NCBI GenBank assembly: GCA_025057155.1
Contig: JANWYD010000007.1
Span: 1 to 64,000 of the forward strand
Length of the DNA: 64,000 bases
From: Chloroflexaceae bacterium
Lineage (GTDB): Bacteria > Chloroflexota > Chloroflexia > Chloroflexales > Chloroflexaceae
Direction of reading: 5' to 3'
Position 1 is the first letter of the stretch, and each line of letters begins with the position of its first letter. This document shows, piece after piece, positions 1 through 8,273 of the stretch. The position numbers were made by a program, and so were the translations under genes. The notes under the pieces are model-generated. The model saw only the letters and a list, made by a program, of their open reading frames with translations. It was not told the DNA's origin and did not search any database.

Positions 1-2
1 TG

Positions 3-1763
3 CCGCTGGACGGGGAGGGGCGCTGGCACCGCTTCCACGCCCTGTTTCGGGACCTGTTGCAGCGGCGGCTGCGGCAGCGGGACGACGGCGGTCTGGAGCG
101 GACGTTGCAGCGGCGGGCGGCGGACTGGCTGGCCGCGGACGGGCAGGTGGAGGAGGCGGTGCGTCTCTACCTCGCCGCCGGTGAGGACGACGCCGCGGCC
201 CACGTGATGGAACAGGCGCTGGCGCGCGAAATGGGCCGTGATGTGATAGCTGCGCCGCCCGGATACCTGCTCCGTCTACTGCCGGTTGAACTGATCCGCC
301 GGCGCCCGGGCCTTTCCCTGCTCGAGGCGCGTCTGGGGGCGATGCTCCTCAACCCATCCGCGCTGGCCGCGAGCCTGGCCCGTGTTGACGCCCTGCTGGC
401 CGAGCCGGAATATGCCGCTGCGCCACCGCCCTGGCCCAGCTTTTTCGGTGACCTGGCCGTGCTGCGCGGGACCCTGCGCGGCTTGCAGGGCCGCCCCGCG
501 GAGGTCATTGCCCTCATGCAGGAGGCGCTTACCCTGCAGCCGGTTCCGGTGCTCGTCGGGCAGGCGCTCCTGTTGATGGGGCGCGCCTATGCCGCCGATG
601 GCCGCTATGCCGAGGGTGTGCGACGCATCCATCAGGAGTTGACTGTCCCGACGGTCAAGGGCAACCCGCAGCACGCCGTGCACTGCTACGCGAGCCTGTG
701 CTCGCTGCATAGCATCGTTGGCAGCATCGCCGACCTGGAGCGCGACACCGCGAAGTTGGCCAACGCAGGGATGGCCCTCCGGCCCTCTGAAAACTACTAC
801 GGCTACGTCCACAGCAATCTCGGACGAGTGGCCTATGAACTATCGCGCCTGGAAGTGGCGGCTCACCACTTCGGCATGATCGCGCAGCACAGGTACTATG
901 CCACTACACCAATTGCGCTGGGTGCGATGACCGGCCTGGGCATGATTGCCGCCATTCAGGGTGATTATGCCACGGCCGAGGCATGGCAGCGTGAAACCTG
1001 GGAATTCGCCCATGAGCTTGGCACGCCGTATGCCCGCCATCAGGCGCTGGGGCTGGCGGTCTGGCTGGCCCTTCGGCGCGACGACCGCCAGACGGCGCTG
1101 CGGCTTGCGCGGGAGATTGAGCCAGATATCCACGTAGGCGCGTATGGGTGGTTCGCCTTGCAGCCGCCGCTGGTCATTCAGGTGCAGACCTTGATCACCG
1201 CTGGCGACCGGGAAGAGGTGGCCCGGGGCGAGACGCTCCTCAAGCGCCTGCGCGCCGCAGCCGAGGCGTTGCACAACATCCGTCCCCTGGTGGCCATCCT
1301 GGTATGCCAGGCGCTGCTCTTCCAGGCCCGCGGCCAGCGTCGCGAGGCGCGCGGGAGCATCGGGCGGGCCGTCGAACTGGCCATGCCTCGGGGCTACCTG
1401 CGAACATTCGTTGATTTTGGCCCGGCCATCGCCCCTTTATTGCAACTCCTGGCTGGTGAGGGCATCGCCACGGTCTACCTGCGACCCATTCTGGCCGCGC
1501 TCGAACCGTCCGCCGTAAGGCCCGGTCACGTTGCCGGCCCGGAGCAGCGCCCGCGTCTGCCCGAGGCCCTGTCGCGCCGGGAGCGCGAGATTCTGGCCTT
1601 ACTGGCCGAACGCTGGTCGAACCAGGAAATCGCCGAGCGTCTGCATATTACGCTGAACACGGTGCGTAAGCACACCAGCACGATCTACAACAAACTCGGC
1701 GTGAGCGGCCGTCGCGAGGCCGTGGCCGTCGCGCGGACGCTCGGTTTGCTGCCGGGTCAATAG
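3..1763 (+). CDS. MalT/LAL-type LuxR-family transcriptional regulator, 5' truncated by window
   Basis: C-terminal part of a large ATP-dependent LuxR regulator. The reading frame is open to the window edge, and its first residues (GRWHRFHALFRDLL) match the end of the MalT ATPase/winged-helix region, so the TTG at 57 is not the real start. The middle is an alpha-helical TPR-like sensor region of about 400 residues. The last 65 residues are a LuxR helix-turn-helix (LSRREREILALLAERWSNQE, then a recognition helix with NTVRKHTSTIYNKL). In the family, inducer and ATP binding drive DNA binding. The NB-ARC/P-loop half must lie upstream. Ligand and targets cannot be told from this fragment; the flavin monooxygenase downstream is a possible target only by position. 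Confidence 0.9.
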   Translation, partial: PLDGEGRWHRFHALFRDLLQRRLRQRDDGGLERTLQRRAADWLAADGQVEEAVRLYLAAGEDDAAAHVMEQALAREMGRDVIAAPPGYLLRLLPVELIRRRPGLSLLEARLGAMLLNPSALAASLARVDALLAEPEYAAAPPPWPSFFGDLAVLRGTLRGLQGRPAEVIALMQEALTLQPVPVLVGQALLLMGRAYAADGRYAEGVRRIHQELTVPTVKGNPQHAVHCYASLCSLHSIVGSIADLERDTAKLANAGMALRPSENYYGYVHSNLGRVAYELSRLEVAAHHFGMIAQHRYYATTPIALGAMTGLGMIAAIQGDYATAEAWQRETWEFAHELGTPYARHQALGLAVWLALRRDDRQTALRLAREIEPDIHVGAYGWFALQPPLVIQVQTLITAGDREEVARGETLLKRLRAAAEALHNIRPLVAILVCQALLFQARGQRREARGSIGRAVELAMPRGYLRTFVDFGPAIAPLLQLLAGEGIATVYLRPILAALEPSAVRPGHVAGPEQRPRLPEALSRREREILALLAERWSNQEIAERLHITLNTVRKHTSTIYNKLGVSGRREAVAVARTLGLLPGQ

Positions 1764-1767
1764 AAAT

Positions 1768-1800
1768 GGGGAAACCTGGTTTCCCCACGCCCCTGCTCCA
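1768..1800. repeat. Dispersed palindrome, GGGGAAACC/GGTTTCCCC family (copy 1)
   Basis: A 19-bp palindrome starting 4 bases after the regulator's stop codon, followed by ACGCCCCTGCTCCACGG. The same core and tail recur at 61475 and, less exactly, at 4459, 17499, 50320, 53615, 56664 and 59363. It could fold as a hairpin in the 3' end of the mRNA but lacks a T-tract. Confidence 0.75.
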
Positions 1801-1904
1801 CGGTTAGAAAGCTGGTCGCCTATCGCGATCGCGGATTGCGCAAGGCGCGTCCGGACACTCTTGAATTCGCCCCGATGTATGAACGGGTCGCCTGGCACCG
1901 CGCT

Positions 1905-3356
<1,452 letters not shown>

Positions 3357-3403
3357 ACACCGTGCACGCGCATCATCGCCCCGTCTCTTTGGAAAGCTCT
3401 ATC

Positions 3404-3432
3404 CGGCAATCCAACATCCACAATCCGCAATG
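3404..3432. repeat. AT-rich ATCC-A-ATCCACAATCC repeat (copy)
   Basis: Short AT-rich stretch of the form CAATCCAACATCCACAATCCGCAAT between two convergent genes. It is one of about seven related stretches in intergenic DNA of this window; the cleanest are at 27000 and 39816. Confidence 0.6.
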
Positions 3433-3435
3433 GCA

Positions 3436-4389
3436 TTATTCCTCGCCTCGCTGCTGGATCAGGCGGTGCTGCTCAACGATCACCTGAGCCATGCGAATGT
3501 TGACCGCGTCAATCATTTTGCCGTCGAGGCTGACGACGCCGCGGCCCTGGGCCACGGCCTGGGCATAGGCCCGCAGCACCGCCTCGGCGCGCGCCACCTC
3601 CGCGGCTGATGGCGCAAAGACGCGGTTGATGATCTCCAACTGCCCGGGGTGGATGGCCTGCTTGCCGTCGAAACCGAGGGCGCGGGCGGCGCGGCTGGCC
3701 CGTTCCAACTCTTCAGGCGCCTGCAAACCGGCGAAGGGGCCGTCGAGACAGCGCAGGCCGTGCGCCCGCGCCGCAGCCACAATCGCATGCATTACTGCGT
3801 GCCAGCGATGGCCGGGGTAGGCTGCGTCATGCTCATCGCGTTCACCCACATTTGCCAGGGGCGCCCGCAACCCTGCCGCGTAGTCGCCCGGACCATAGAT
3901 CAACGTCTCCAGGCGGGGCGAGGCCGCGGCGATCTCGCGGATGTAGAGAAAGCCCCGCGCCGTTTCGATCTGCGCCTCAATGCCGATCCGTCGCGACAGA
4001 CCACGGGCCAGTTCAATCTGCGTAAGCAGCCGGTCCACGAAGGCGATATCCTCGGGACCGCTGACCTTTGGCACCATCACCAGGTCCACGTGCTCGCCGG
4101 CCGTCTCGATCACCTCAATCAGGTCGCGGTACGCAAAGGGGGTGTCCAGGCCATTGATGCGGAAGGAGCGCAGGCGCGGCCCGAAGTCGAGTTCGCGAAA
4201 GGCGCGGGCCACATTGGCCCGGGCGCTGTCCTTGTCGGCGGGGGCGACGGCATCCTCGAGGTCAATGCACACCGCATCGGCGGCGCTGCGGGCCGCCTTT
4301 TCGATCATGTTCCAGCGCGATGCAGGTACGAACAATTCGCTGCGCTGGAGCCGGCCCGCAGCGCCAGCGTGACCGGGATACTCGATCAT
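3436..4389 (-). CDS. HpcH/HpaI aldolase / citrate lyase beta-like CoA-ester lyase
   Basis: Mg-dependent lyase of the CitE/malyl-CoA/citramalyl-CoA lyase family, 317 residues. The start is the ATG at 4389, with AGGAAA about 8 bases upstream; the frame stays open for 60 more codons but those do not look like protein. Family marks in order: ELFVPASRWNM with the CoA/substrate-binding Arg, CIDLEDAV with the metal-binding acidic pair, MVPKVSG, IEAQIETARG with the metal-binding Glu, YGPGDYAAGL, and GKQAIHPGQL. Such enzymes cleave malyl-CoA, citramalyl-CoA or related 3-hydroxyacyl-CoA esters; phototrophic Chloroflexi use relatives in the 3-hydroxypropionate bicycle. It is not the classical Chloroflexus Mcl type, so the substrate stays open. 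Confidence 0.87.
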   Translation of the reverse strand: MIEYPGHAGAAGRLQRSELFVPASRWNMIEKAARSAADAVCIDLEDAVAPADKDSARANVARAFRELDFGPRLRSFRINGLDTPFAYRDLIEVIETAGEHVDLVMVPKVSGPEDIAFVDRLLTQIELARGLSRRIGIEAQIETARGFLYIREIAAASPRLETLIYGPGDYAAGLRAPLANVGERDEHDAAYPGHRWHAVMHAIVAAARAHGLRCLDGPFAGLQAPEELERASRAARALGFDGKQAIHPGQLEIINRVFAPSAAEVARAEAVLRAYAQAVAQGRGVVSLDGKMIDAVNIRMAQVIVEQHRLIQQRGEE

Positions 4390-4458
4390 AGGCTGTTTCC
4401 TGTCCATTTGTCGGCGTAAGCGCGCCACCGGGCGCCCACGCCCGTACTGTGTACAAAC

Positions 4459-4490
4459 AGGGAAATCTAGATTCCCCGTGTCTCTGCCCG
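4459..4490. repeat. Dispersed palindrome, GGGAAATC/GATTCCC variant
   Basis: AGGGAAATCTAGATTCCCC followed by GTGTCTCTGCCCG: a diverged member of the family at 1768 and 61475, lying between the CoA-lyase start and the next minus-strand gene. Confidence 0.6.
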
Positions 4491-4565
4491 TGGGGAGGCC
4501 CGGCAGCCAGGCGCCTGGCTGCCGGGCAGCGCAAACCTCTGGTTTGCGCGCAGAATCGTCTGCAG

Positions 4566-4811
4566 TCACGAACGGAAGAAGTCGATCACTGAACTGCGTT
4601 CTTCCTCACTGGGCATTAGTTCGATGAAGGTAATGCGATGCCAGGGAAAGATCACCGCCTGCACCCCGGCAGCTAGGTAGCTGACCGGCTTGCCGTCGCG
4701 CTTGCGCATATTAAAGACGCGGATAAACTGGTCGCCCGGCTGAGGTTCGGCCTCGATCTCCGCCAGCAGCGGATCTTCGCCGGTCAGATGCAGAATGACA
4801 GTCTTGGCCAC
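4566..4811 (-). CDS. Small conserved hypothetical protein (81 aa)
   Basis: I do not recognise a named family. The protein starts MAKTVILHLTGEDPLLAEIE from an ATG at 4811 and ends in an acidic stretch before DFFRS. The alternation of hydrophobic and charged residues and motifs such as QFIRVFNMRKRDGK and VIFPWHRITFIELM suggest a small beta-rich soluble domain. It lies between the FHA-protein gene upstream and the CoA-lyase gene downstream, all on the minus strand, and could be transcribed with either. The reading frame is supported by good codon use and its position in an otherwise empty gap. Confidence 0.7.
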   Translation of the reverse strand: MAKTVILHLTGEDPLLAEIEAEPQPGDQFIRVFNMRKRDGKPVSYLAAGVQAVIFPWHRITFIELMPSEEERSSVIDFFRS

Positions 4812-4902
4812 AGATGACGCTCCTGAGATGACGAGCGGCGCCTACGGGAGCATCCGCGAGAACGAAGTCCTCCCAGGCGCCCTTCGGATGACCGACACCC
4901 AT

Positions 4903-5427
4903 TTATCCTATCTCGAATCGCAGCAGCAGCGTGCCGAGTTTCAATTCATCGCCCGAGCGAATGGGGAAGGGTTCCTGCGGCGGCAGGCGTCGCCCGTTCA
5001 CGAACGTGCCATTGGCGCTGGCCAGATCTTCGATGCAATAACTGCCGTTTTGCAGGGAGATCATCGCGTGGCGGCGCGAGACCCCGGCATCGTAGCCCCC
5101 ATCGAGGCCGAGATCCACGTCGGGGTAGATCCCGCGCTGGTTATCTTTGCGGCCGATGAGCAGGGTGTCGCCGGCCTCCAGGGTGATGCGCCTGCCGCTG
5201 TTGATCACCACCAGGGTAAAGGTTGGCGCCAGGCTCTCGGCTGGCGCGTCAATCACCAGCGGCTCGTTCATCGCGGAGGCCGGTTCTTCCCCCCTGGCCG
5301 CCGCGGCCCGATTGAGGGAAGCGGTGGTCTCACGGCGCTGCGGGTTGCCCAGCAAACTGGCGCCACACTCCGAGCAGAAAATTGCTCCGTCAAGTTGTTG
5401 CGCGTTACAGTGAGTACATCGCTGCAT
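4903..5427 (-). CDS. Zinc-ribbon and FHA-domain protein
   Basis: 174-residue protein that should bind phosphothreonine peptides. The start is the ATG at 5427 with GGGAGG just upstream. Residues 1-25 form a zinc ribbon (CTHCNAQ ... FCSECGASL, two CxxC pairs). A flexible Ala/Glu-rich linker follows, then a FHA domain from about residue 75: LLIGRKD, the phosphopeptide-binding SRRHAMI and SANGTFVNG. It is the last gene of a minus-strand group coding a Ser/Thr kinase, a PP2C phosphatase and a VWA protein, so it is probably a reader of kinase phosphorylation. A 354-base gap containing repeats separates it from the VWA gene, so co-transcription is uncertain. Confidence 0.9.
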   Translation of the reverse strand: MQRCTHCNAQQLDGAIFCSECGASLLGNPQRRETTASLNRAAAARGEEPASAMNEPLVIDAPAESLAPTFTLVVINSGRRITLEAGDTLLIGRKDNQRGIYPDVDLGLDGGYDAGVSRRHAMISLQNGSYCIEDLASANGTFVNGRRLPPQEPFPIRSGDELKLGTLLLRFEIG

Positions 5428-5555
5428 GCCTGCCTCCCTCGGCGGACTGGCGGGCGAACACAGGTTCGCTGCGCCAGTCGTTCGTATTTCGGTGCGGCTT
5501 TTTGGGTTAGACCATCTCTCAAAAGGGATTACGCTTGCGTTACGGTCTTGTACCG

Positions 5556-5640
5556 GCCCGCCCCCTCCCTGACCTTCCCCCGGCGGGGGAGGGTGGGGGA
5601 GGGGGCGGAGTTGCCGAAAAACTTCGTTCACAGAGTACTG
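5556..5640. repeat. GC-rich inverted repeat abutting MITE-like element
   Basis: Pyrimidine tract (CCCTCCCTGACCTTCCCCCGG) facing a purine tract (CGGGGGAGGGTGGGGGAGGG), then AAACTTCGTTCACAGAGTACT. The end sequence and the layout match the element at 12686-12824, and as there it directly borders the 140-bp element. Confidence 0.65.
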
Positions 5641-5641
5641 A

Positions 5642-5780
5642 GTAGTCTGTAAAGTAAGTTTCCTGGTGTTTGTCACCCCAAGCGGAACGAGGGGTCTACG
5701 GCGCCAGGAAGCGGAAGATGCTTCGCTTCGCTCAGCGTGACAGGGCGAGCGAAATCCGGAACACTTAATTCACAGACTAC
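5642..5780. mobile_element. MITE-like element with terminal inverted repeats, copy 1
   Basis: 139-bp non-coding element. Left end GTAGTCTGTAAAGTAAGTTTCC and right end GGAACACTTAATTCACAGACTAC are imperfect inverted repeats. The inside (TTTGTCACCCC...GCGGAACGAGGGGTCT...GGAAGATGCTTCGCTTCGC) matches the reverse complement of 12828-12967 almost throughout. It ends exactly one base before the stop codon of the VWA gene. No transposase is encoded. Confidence 0.8.
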
Positions 5781-7043
5781 TCAGTCCTGTCCCTCCCCCG
5801 GCCCCATCAATCCGCGCGTGCCATACTTAATGCGTTTGCGCCCTTCGGCGCTGGCGATGCCTGAGCGCAGCAGGCGGGTGGCTTCCTCCTGCACGGTGCG
5901 CGCGAGTTCGGTCTCCCCGGCCTCGAACAGGCGCGTGCCCGCCATTTGCAGGCGGCGCGTGGCCTCCTCGATCTTTCCCTCGGCGACGTCCTGCCATGCG
6001 CTGGCCTGCAACCGGTAGGCCACCAACCGTTCCAGCCAGTGCTTCACGGTTGGATCGACCTCATATGTCACGCTGTCGGCGGAGCGCACGGCGACCCGCA
6101 GGACCAGTTCGCCGTGCTGCTGCATCAGGTGCATGGCGGGAAGGTTGTAGGTCAGGTTCAAGCGCAGCAGAGGGTGGTCGCCAATGCCGAGAGAGGGAAC
6201 GACGACTTCGAGCAGCAGGGCCTGTGGATCGGCGCCGGACCAGTCGCCCAGGGGCGCGTTCCAGACCAGTTCCCGTTCCTCCAGCGCCTGCACCTTGCCG
6301 ATGAACGGGCGCACCCGATCCACTGAACGGAGCAGCGCGCCGGGGCGCAGTTCGCAGCGCAGGGTCATATCCTGCGCGAAGGTGGAGGACATGCGCCGGA
6401 CTTCATCGGTAAAGATCGCGCCGATCTCCGCTGCCGAAGTGATGAACTGGGTGCGGCTGCTCTCATGGGCGGCCATGGTTTCGAGCAGGTCTTCGTTCCA
6501 CTCGTTGCCGATGCCCAGGGCCGTCAGGCCGATGCCGCGATTCTGGGCGCGGCGGGCGATTTCGACGCAGCGGCCCTCGTCGCCGTAGGTGCGTCCATCG
6601 GTCAGCAGGAGAATGCGGCTCACACTCCGACCCAGCACCGGTTTCTGGATCTCCTGAAGCGCCAGGGCCATGCCCGTAGCCATCTCGGTGCCGCCAGCGG
6701 CCTCGATCATACCGATCTGGCGCTTCAATTCATTGCGGTTGCGAACCCGCTGCGCCGGAATAACGACTTCGGCGCGATCATTGAAGGTGATCAGGGCGAA
6801 GTAATCATCGGCATCGAGCATCTCCACAATGCGCCCGGCGGCCTCTTTCACCTGCTGAAGCCGTTCGCCGCGCATCGAGGAGCTGCGATCAATCACCAGG
6901 CAGAGGTTCAGGGGCAGCTTCGGCAGGGTCGCCGGCAGACCCTGGGCCGTTAGTTCGAGCAAAGCGTAGAGCAGTTGCGGCTCGTTGCTCGCGGCGAGCA
7001 CATTACGACTGAGGGTCACGCGAAGGGCGATGCCTGGGCCCAT
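5781..7043 (-). CDS. von Willebrand factor A (VWA) domain protein
   Basis: About 420 residues. A VWA domain begins near residue 45 with an intact MIDAS metal site: LVIDRSSSM (DxSxS), then a conserved Thr in GGTEMATGMAL and LLLTDGRTYGDEG. The remainder is a beta-rich region and a helical C-terminus. No signal peptide or membrane segment is apparent, so it is probably a cytosolic metal-dependent adhesion/scaffold protein. The start chosen is ATG 7043, with GGAG 8 bases upstream inside the end of the phosphatase gene; a GTG at 7049 overlaps that stop (GTGA) and is also possible. The tight junction implies translational coupling with the phosphatase. Confidence 0.9.
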   Translation of the reverse strand: MGPGIALRVTLSRNVLAASNEPQLLYALLELTAQGLPATLPKLPLNLCLVIDRSSSMRGERLQQVKEAAGRIVEMLDADDYFALITFNDRAEVVIPAQRVRNRNELKRQIGMIEAAGGTEMATGMALALQEIQKPVLGRSVSRILLLTDGRTYGDEGRCVEIARRAQNRGIGLTALGIGNEWNEDLLETMAAHESSRTQFITSAAEIGAIFTDEVRRMSSTFAQDMTLRCELRPGALLRSVDRVRPFIGKVQALEERELVWNAPLGDWSGADPQALLLEVVVPSLGIGDHPLLRLNLTYNLPAMHLMQQHGELVLRVAVRSADSVTYEVDPTVKHWLERLVAYRLQASAWQDVAEGKIEEATRRLQMAGTRLFEAGETELARTVQEEATRLLRSGIASAEGRKRIKYGTRGLMGPGEGQD

Positions 7044-7045
7044 AG

Positions 7046-8134
7046 TCACTGCTCCGTGCGCGGCAGGGTTACTACGATTGCCGAGATATTGTCGTCGCCC
7101 CCGGCCAGATTAGCCAGAGCGACCAGTTCGTCGCAGGCGTCCTGGGGCCACTGGCACTGGCTCAGGGTCTGTTCCATAGTTGCCTCGTCCACCAGGCTCC
7201 ACAGGCCGTCGGAGCAGAGCAGCAGATGCGAACTCTGGCCGACAGGCTGGTAGATGAAGTCTACCGGCACATGCGGCTGCTGCCCGACGGTGCGGTACAA
7301 CTGGTTGCGCAACGGGTGCTCGCGGGCTTCCAGGGGATCGAGCTGGCCAAGCTGGATGAGCCGGCCAACCGTCGAATGATCGGTCGTCAGGGGCCGCAGG
7401 CCGCCTGGTTCGTAGAGATAGGCCCGGCTATCGCCCACGTGGGCAATATAGAGACTATGGCCAACGAGGAGCGCGGCGGTGCAGGTGGTGCCCATGTCGC
7501 TGCCCAGGGCCTGCGCCGCGTCCCAGACGGCCTGGTTGGCGGCCTGCACCGCCGAGATCATGAGCGGTTGCAGGGCCTCGGTGGCGTTGTCGTCGAGGGC
7601 GGGCAGAAGAAGCTGGCTGAGGACATAGTTCACCACAGTGCGGACGGCCATGCGGCTGGCCAGTTCGCCGCCCTGATGCCCGCCCATGCCATCGGCGACG
7701 ATGAACAGCCCGATGCCGACATCGCCATTCTCACGGGGGAGTGAGGCCAGCATGGCAAAGCTGCTGTCCTGATTATTCTCGCGCACCCGCCCGACGTCGC
7801 GGGCCACGGCAACGGCGAGACCCTGCAGGGAGCGTCGCGCGCACACCGCGGGGGCGCTACTGGCATCGAGGTAGTGGGTCGAAGGCTCCGGGCCGCTGTC
7901 GTCGGCATCGGGAGGCGGTTGCAGGGGCAGGGTGGGCGTCTTCGCCGGATCAGGAGGCGCTTCCGGCAGGGGCGTCGCCTCTTGCGGCGGAGCGACTTCA
8001 ACGGGAGAGGCGTCCTCACTGGTCCACCAGGGCGGCTCTTCTGGCGGCGGGTCGGTGATAGAGCGAGGCTCGTTGCTCCCGCTCGCGGGGTGGTTGGCAT
8101 CGTCGGGATAGAATAGCTTGCCAAAGTGGATCAT
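7046..8134 (-). CDS. PP2C-family Ser/Thr protein phosphatase
   Basis: 362 residues. About 115 N-terminal residues are Pro/Glu-rich and probably disordered. The PP2C domain follows: VRENNQDSSF with a metal-binding Asp, FIVADGMGGHQGGELAS with the metal-binding DGMGG, LYIAHVGDSRAYLY, LLLCSDGLW and GGDDNISAIVV with the last metal-binding Asp. The enzyme should remove phosphate from Ser/Thr, most likely from targets of the kinase encoded next door. ATG 8134 is preceded by GGAG. It lies upstream of and coupled to the VWA gene; a 139-base gap separates it from the kinase. Confidence 0.95.
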   Translation of the reverse strand: MIHFGKLFYPDDANHPASGSNEPRSITDPPPEEPPWWTSEDASPVEVAPPQEATPLPEAPPDPAKTPTLPLQPPPDADDSGPEPSTHYLDASSAPAVCARRSLQGLAVAVARDVGRVRENNQDSSFAMLASLPRENGDVGIGLFIVADGMGGHQGGELASRMAVRTVVNYVLSQLLLPALDDNATEALQPLMISAVQAANQAVWDAAQALGSDMGTTCTAALLVGHSLYIAHVGDSRAYLYEPGGLRPLTTDHSTVGRLIQLGQLDPLEAREHPLRNQLYRTVGQQPHVPVDFIYQPVGQSSHLLLCSDGLWSLVDEATMEQTLSQCQWPQDACDELVALANLAGGDDNISAIVVTLPRTEQ

Positions 8135-8273
8135 GACAACTCCGACCGCGTCGAGACAATCTTAACCTTGACAGCCGGTTAGAGGAGAGCGGGGACGCCG
8201 GGGTTCTTCATATCCCTGCCCGGAGGCCCGGACGGGCGAAACCTGTCCAGAAACGCTCTTACTCCACCGGCAC

